A model generated the notes under the pieces. That model searched no databases. It was not told the origin of the DNA and worked only from the letters and a program-made list of their open reading frames with translations. A stretch of DNA of 32,316 nt, taken from assembly GCA_902772455.1 (NCBI GenBank), contig CACYAW010000013.1:1-32316 (forward strand), written 5' to 3'. The position numbers and the translations under genes were made by a program. Each line of letters starts with the position of its first letter. Positions within the stretch are counted from its first letter, which is position 1. Shown here in pieces: positions 28,657-32,316 of this stretch. This stretch comes from an uncultured Bacteroidales bacterium. GTDB lineage: Bacteria > Bacteroidota > Bacteroidia > Bacteroidales > Muribaculaceae.

Positions 28657-30645
28657 CTAATTGTAGGCTAGGAACGGCATCAGCAGGGTGCCGCTGCAGG
28701 CAGTGCCGCTCATGTGCAACGTCATCGTGCGGGCAGGAACCGTTATCGTGGGTGATGCCAGGGGCTGATTCACAACCCCGTTCACCACGATCCGGCTCAC
28801 TTCACGGTCTTGCGCCATGATACCCCACTGGCCATTCACGCTCAACGTCAAGTCGGCATCATCGCTAACAACATGCCACACGACACGCTTGACGGGCCTT
28901 CCCATCAGCGGATGCAAGGCAAGCGGATGGCTATGCCACTCCACGTCCATCGCCCCCGGCTGTTCCTGCTCCAAATCCAGCACAGTGCCCCCGGCAGTGA
29001 CAGCAAGGGCATGACGCGCATCGCTATAAAGCTGCGTGGCGGCAACACCGCGCCCGCTCATTGCCCCACTGGGCATCACCACAACAGGACTACCGGTAGA
29101 GGGCAGCACCCACAGCTCGTTGTGGGCGTTACACCAGGCCATGGCACGGCAATCCATATCGCGATAGGCCACAGTGAGGCTCGCCCCCCTCAGGCGGCAC
29201 AAGTGCCCGTGGCGCGACATCAGCCAGATGTCGCCACCGGCCTCGACAGGCGGCACGGTGGCAGCAATGACGGTGCGGTCCACCAGACGTGCTTCACCCA
29301 AGGTGCCGTTTGCCCGTTGCGGTATGGCAAAGATGCCATCGTCGGTGAACACATACACCGGATACCGCCCAAAGCCACCAGAATACAACGGCCTGGTGAC
29401 CACAGCCATTGCCAGTAATTCGGCCGCCAACACACTGCGCCGATGGGTCTCGACCAGCGGGTTGCCGGGCGCACTGACCACAATGTCACCCCCGGCAGTG
29501 CAACAGTACAAGCGCCCACCAGCCGCGGTCGAGCAGACCGCTCCCTCCACCGTCATCGGGGTCGCCAGCATGGCGCACTGCGCTGCAGTGAGTTTCATTG
29601 ACTGAACCGGGACGGCAAAGGATGCCGTTCCCGGCTGGGATGTGGACGTGGCTGTGGCAATCAGCCGCCATGGCGATGTTGCCAGTTCCCATGCGATGGC
29701 ATCGGCACCACGGCGCGACAGACCCATTTCCAGCACAGGCTCCCTCGCCCCGGTGGTGCGTGTCAAACAACGGTAGTCCAGCGAGCGGCTGTCATTGAGC
29801 AAATGCGCCTCGTTCGTGGCAAACACATCAATGCTCTTCACCAGCGGTTGCCAGGCTGCGGCAATTGCGCGGGTCATGCCGATGGTCAGGCTGTAATGCG
29901 TCATCGGCAAAGTCGTGGGCTGGGTTCCCGTGAAACCGCTGTTGCTGCTGTCCACCAGGGCGCTGATGCGGTCAGCATTGGCCAGGGTCACATCCCCTAC
30001 CCTGACGGCATCGCTCATCCACAGGTAACTGTCGTCATGCAGGCGCACGGCCCATCGCACGAGCATCGGCGAGGTGTGGCGTCCCATCGAACGGGCGTCA
30101 TTCTCTAGAGCATTCCAAGCCGCACGCAACAATCCGGCCAGTGTCGTGCAGTCTGCCTCTGACAGCGGGGCACGCCACTGGCTATAAGGTTCGGCAAAGG
30201 TGACGGCGCTGATGCCGGCCTGGCTGAACGCCGTGTTCTCACCAAAAGTTAATTCAGGCACGGCATCGGCAGGGTCAAGTAGCAGCCATCCGTCACCATC
30301 GGGCAACAGATAATTCAGGCCGTCTTGGGCCACAACCACCAGCATTTCCCCGATAGCATGGGCTCCGACAATAGGACTGGTGGCCCGCAGCACCTCCTGC
30401 CTGCCAATGAGCACGGCGCCATTGTCACGGCACGTCACGGTCTTTCCACCGTGCATCGTCAACAGCCGCTCGCCTGCCCCTATCGCTGCGATCGCCAGGG
30501 GCGCCCCAGTTACCTGCAGCGATTGTTCCTGTTCCCGCATGTTCATGGTCATCATGACCTCACCAGGCCTCGCCGCCTCGCCATTGGCATGCGGCATCTT
30601 GCCCCGAGGTATTACCCGGAGCTCTTTCATTGTTTTGTTTTTCAT
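28657..30645 (-). CDS. Large unrecognised protein, propeller-like, paired with the terminase
   Basis: 662 residues from ATG 30645 (ATG 30630 is also possible). There is no signal peptide, membrane helix or known catalytic motif. The N-terminus reads VIPRGKMPHANGEAARPGE, as in proteins I associate with the same terminase pairing in Bacteroidales. Many short repeats of the type GGDIWLMSRHGHLCRL, HNELWVLPSTGSP and FGRYPVYVFTDDGIFAIPQ suggest a beta-propeller (repeating W/Y/F-x-hydrophobic blades). The last about 110 residues form a separate beta domain ending GTLLMPFLAYN. By context it could be a virion or tail-like structural part, or an adaptor for the terminase; both are inference. It is the first gene of a two-gene unit with an exact -7 promoter element upstream. 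Confidence 0.7.
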   Translation of the reverse strand: MKNKTMKELRVIPRGKMPHANGEAARPGEVMMTMNMREQEQSLQVTGAPLAIAAIGAGERLLTMHGGKTVTCRDNGAVLIGRQEVLRATSPIVGAHAIGEMLVVVAQDGLNYLLPDGDGWLLLDPADAVPELTFGENTAFSQAGISAVTFAEPYSQWRAPLSEADCTTLAGLLRAAWNALENDARSMGRHTSPMLVRWAVRLHDDSYLWMSDAVRVGDVTLANADRISALVDSSNSGFTGTQPTTLPMTHYSLTIGMTRAIAAAWQPLVKSIDVFATNEAHLLNDSRSLDYRCLTRTTGAREPVLEMGLSRRGADAIAWELATSPWRLIATATSTSQPGTASFAVPVQSMKLTAAQCAMLATPMTVEGAVCSTAAGGRLYCCTAGGDIVVSAPGNPLVETHRRSVLAAELLAMAVVTRPLYSGGFGRYPVYVFTDDGIFAIPQRANGTLGEARLVDRTVIAATVPPVEAGGDIWLMSRHGHLCRLRGASLTVAYRDMDCRAMAWCNAHNELWVLPSTGSPVVVMPSGAMSGRGVAATQLYSDARHALAVTAGGTVLDLEQEQPGAMDVEWHSHPLALHPLMGRPVKRVVWHVVSDDADLTLSVNGQWGIMAQDREVSRIVVNGVVNQPLASPTITVPARTMTLHMSGTACSGTLLMPFLAYN

Positions 30646-30684
30646 GGTTGTTCAGTTTTTAAATCACATGTCTAATAACGCGTG

Positions 30685-30692
30685 CAAAGGTA
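30685..30692 (-). promoter_or_regulatory. -7 element for the propeller-terminase cassette
   Basis: On the minus strand TACCTTTG matches TAnnTTTG exactly, about 40 bases before ATG 30645. A TTTTG lies 27 bases further upstream, too far to be a confident -33 element. Confidence 0.5.
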
Positions 30693-30740
30693 TATTCCCC
30701 ATTCCTTGCCGCGCCAGCACAAAAAGCGGCACACGGCGAC

Positions 30741-30807
30741 AAAAAAAAGGAGGGCGGTTCCCCAGCCCGAAAATGCAGTGCATTTTCTTCGCTTGAGGAA
30801 CCGTCCT
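30741..30807 (-). terminator. Nested-hairpin terminator after the dockerin gene
   Basis: Read on the minus strand, the outer arms AGGACGGTTCC and GGAACCGCCCT (one G-T pair) enclose an 8-bp perfect hairpin, GAAAATGC and GCATTTTC, with an ACT loop. CC and a run of eight T follow. It ends the dockerin gene just to its right and sits upstream of the propeller-terminase cassette. Confidence 0.8.
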
Positions 30808-30835
30808 CCCTATACTGTTAACTAGTTGAGCCTGA

Positions 30836-32020
30836 TTAAGCCGGCCAACTATTGCTCAGCAGGTAGTCAACCAGAGCCGTCACGTCAGCGATATTGACTT
30901 CACCGTCAGCATTGCTGTCAGCAGCGGGAGAGGCCTCGCCTGCACTCAGCAAGAGGTCGATCAATGCGGTCACGTCAGCGATATTGACTTCACCGTCACC
31001 GTTCACGTCGCCACGCATGTAGGCAGCGGGAATGACGAAGTGGGAACCGTCGGTAAAGCTGATCACGTTTTGATCATAGCCCCACCACAGGCCGTCACCG
31101 TCGCTGGGAACCGTCAAGCCCCACTGCAGCGCATTATTTGTGGCAGTGCCTGTGTTGCCCATCACGCCAGTATTACCGTTGAGCGTGGTGTTGTACCACA
31201 CGCCGTCACCACCAGGATTGGAGGCATTGCTGATGTCACGGAAGGCCTGACCGGGGAACGTCATCACACCGTCGCTTCCCAGCAGCATGAAATTGTCACG
31301 CCAGCCGAAACCATACAGGTTGGTCACCCACACCGTGTCATTGGATTGACGGACATACACATCCACCACATGGGCATTGCCGTTGGTCTCTTCGACATAC
31401 TCATGGCGGGCATTAGGCACCTGCAAGCGGGTATCACGCATGATCGGAGAGAAAGAACGGAGGGTGTCGCTCAAGGTGGTAACACGGCTTCCGGTACGCG
31501 TCGTTGTAGTGCGGGCGGTCACAATATAATAGCCATAGCCTGCGGCAATATCTATCGAACCGTCATCACTGATTGTACCCTCCACATCGGCCAGCGGACC
31601 ATTGTGCAGCAGCCAGTCTTCATTCATGAAATAGTAATAGCGCGTGCTGTCCACAGTCACAGTCGTCGGGCCGGTGGTTACCGTGCGAGTGCCTGAGGTA
31701 TTGGCAAAAGGCTCACCGCTCACTTCAAGCGTCACCTTGCCCGAAGCAAGGTCAACACGCATCGGTTGATCAACAGGATACAGCGACAAACCGCCCTTCA
31801 ACGTCAGGTAACCGCTAACGCCCTCGTCAACCAGTAAGGTTGTCCAGCCTCCCGATACCATGGGATCTGCCGGTGTGACATTGACCGTGCTGGCGCTCTC
31901 GTTCCATTGATAGAGATTCAGCAGGCAAATCCGTGTTCCGGACAGCTGGGCGGGAGCCGCAACCGCCATTGCGACAACGAGCGTTATCACGCTCATCAAT
32001 GCGATCATTCTCTTTTTCAT
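30836..32020 (-). CDS. Secreted dockerin-tailed protein of unknown function
   Basis: 394 residues. The signal peptide is MKKRMIALMSVITLVVAMAVA. A beta-rich body of about 310 residues, full of Thr, Ser and Asn, shows no recognised catalytic domain; aromatic clusters such as TRYYYFMNEDWLLHN and DGLWWGYDQNVI suggest a binding surface. The last 58 residues form a complete two-repeat dockerin, GDVNGDGEVNIADVTALID and SNADGEVNIADVTALVDYLL, with ideal calcium-loop residues. The two repeats share an identical 30-base DNA stretch spaced exactly 90 bases apart. It is probably secreted or held on the surface through a cohesin-type partner not seen here. It has its own promoter and terminator and lies downstream of another dockerin gene. 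Confidence 0.8.
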   Translation of the reverse strand: MKKRMIALMSVITLVVAMAVAAPAQLSGTRICLLNLYQWNESASTVNVTPADPMVSGGWTTLLVDEGVSGYLTLKGGLSLYPVDQPMRVDLASGKVTLEVSGEPFANTSGTRTVTTGPTTVTVDSTRYYYFMNEDWLLHNGPLADVEGTISDDGSIDIAAGYGYYIVTARTTTTRTGSRVTTLSDTLRSFSPIMRDTRLQVPNARHEYVEETNGNAHVVDVYVRQSNDTVWVTNLYGFGWRDNFMLLGSDGVMTFPGQAFRDISNASNPGGDGVWYNTTLNGNTGVMGNTGTATNNALQWGLTVPSDGDGLWWGYDQNVISFTDGSHFVIPAAYMRGDVNGDGEVNIADVTALIDLLLSAGEASPAADSNADGEVNIADVTALVDYLLSNSWPA

Positions 32021-32064
32021 CTCGATAATATTCAGTTAATATGGTTAAATTCAATTACAAATCA

Positions 32065-32072
32065 CAAAATTA
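32065..32072 (-). promoter_or_regulatory. -7 element for the dockerin gene
   Basis: On the minus strand TAATTTTG matches TAnnTTTG exactly, 44 bases before ATG 32020. No clear -33 element is seen at the usual spacing. Confidence 0.5.
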
Positions 32073-32195
32073 CTGAAATATTTTTGATACTCACCTTTAT
32101 TTAACCTCTTTTTTATTTTCCAGCCCATGAGCAGCCCTCTCTGCCAAATCGACTGCCCCCTCTTTCGGCCACCATCATGTACCATAGCCCCCCCC

Positions 32196-32227
32196 AAAAA
32201 AAGACAGGGCCCACGATGGGTCCTGTC
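32196..32227 (-). terminator. Terminator after the edge-truncated dockerin gene
   Basis: GACAGGACCC and GGGCCCTGTC (one mismatch as read on the minus strand, a G-U pair on the plus strand) form a stem around ATCGT, followed by seven T on the minus strand. A T run also flanks it on the plus strand, so it could act both ways. Confidence 0.75.
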
Positions 32228-32257
32228 CTTTTTTATAGTTCGATTGAGAACGACTTC

Positions 32258-32316
32258 TTACCACTCACCCTTGAGCAGGTAGTCAACCAGGGTGGTAACG
32301 TCACTGATGTTCACAT
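32258..32316 (-). CDS. C-terminal end of another dockerin protein (cut by window edge)
   Basis: Reading leftward from the edge, the frame gives VNISDVTTLVDYLLKGEW and a TAA stop at 32260-32258. This is the second half of a dockerin type I repeat, nearly the same as the C-termini of the dockerin proteins at 2725-4203 and 30836-32020. The remainder lies beyond the window. It is directly followed by a hairpin terminator, and the next gene on the same strand is also a dockerin gene, so the two lie in tandem with separate promoters. Confidence 0.75.
   Translation of the reverse strand, partial: VNISDVTTLVDYLLKGEW

Noticed and set aside
26756-30645. A complete prophage
   Set aside because: Only a terminase and one unrecognised protein are present; no integrase, portal, capsid, tail, lysis or attachment-site repeats were seen.

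Overview
The window looks like a chromosomal segment from a Bacteroidales bacterium, probably a gut member near Muribaculaceae or Prevotellaceae. The family placement is inference. The reasons are Bacteroidota-type promoters (TAnnTTTG with an upstream TTG or TTTG), no visible Shine-Dalgarno sites, lipoproteins with acidic residues after the lipid-bearing Cys, dockerin-tailed secreted proteins, PCMD and calycin-like domains, a hybrid sensor kinase/AraC regulator, and DUF4199, DUF6452 and DUF6048 proteins. No rRNA, tRNA, CRISPR array, insertion sequence or integrase was seen. No gene-free stretch exceeds about 260 bases.

Left part (1-6250). The window opens inside an acyl-CoA dehydrogenase gene, followed by a small lipocalin-like lipoprotein. 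A bidirectional terminator (1558-1588) then separates these from a leftward five-gene operon that starts at a clear promoter near 6218-6246. In transcription order it encodes a PCMD lipoprotein, an outer-membrane beta-barrel, a secreted calycin/PCMD/dockerin protein, a secreted calycin-like/half-dockerin protein and a second lipoprotein. It reads as a cell-surface assembly of unknown substrate.

Middle (6300-19290). This part is mostly housekeeping on the plus strand: a CapD/WbpM-type nucleotide-sugar 4,6-dehydratase, an MptD-type ECF S component (minus strand), a small HExxH protein with a D-Ala-D-Ala carboxypeptidase (PBP4 type), and a likely operon of a Pro/Glu-rich conserved protein, RsmI, a coiled-coil lipoprotein and glycerate kinase. 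After these come a large secreted choice-of-anchor-J-like protein, free methionine-R-sulfoxide reductase overlapping RarA, and YraN.

Right part (19289-32316). A large TPR-containing hybrid two-component regulator lies opposite a tightly coupled plus-strand set: DUF4199, glycosyltransferase 2, DUF6452, DUF6048 and a possible 45-residue protein. A second secreted protein follows, with the same C-terminal tail as the protein at 15098-16963. Next is a leftward two-gene cassette of a phage-type terminase large subunit and an unrecognised propeller-like protein, without other phage genes. The window ends with two more leftward dockerin genes, the last one cut by the edge.

The most interesting items are the isolated terminase/propeller cassette, the PCMD-dockerin operon, dockerins without a recognisable cohesin, the shared C-terminal tail, and start codons lying directly downstream of -7 promoter elements (leaderless mRNAs). 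All identifications come from reading the sequence and from knowledge of the families; no search was run.
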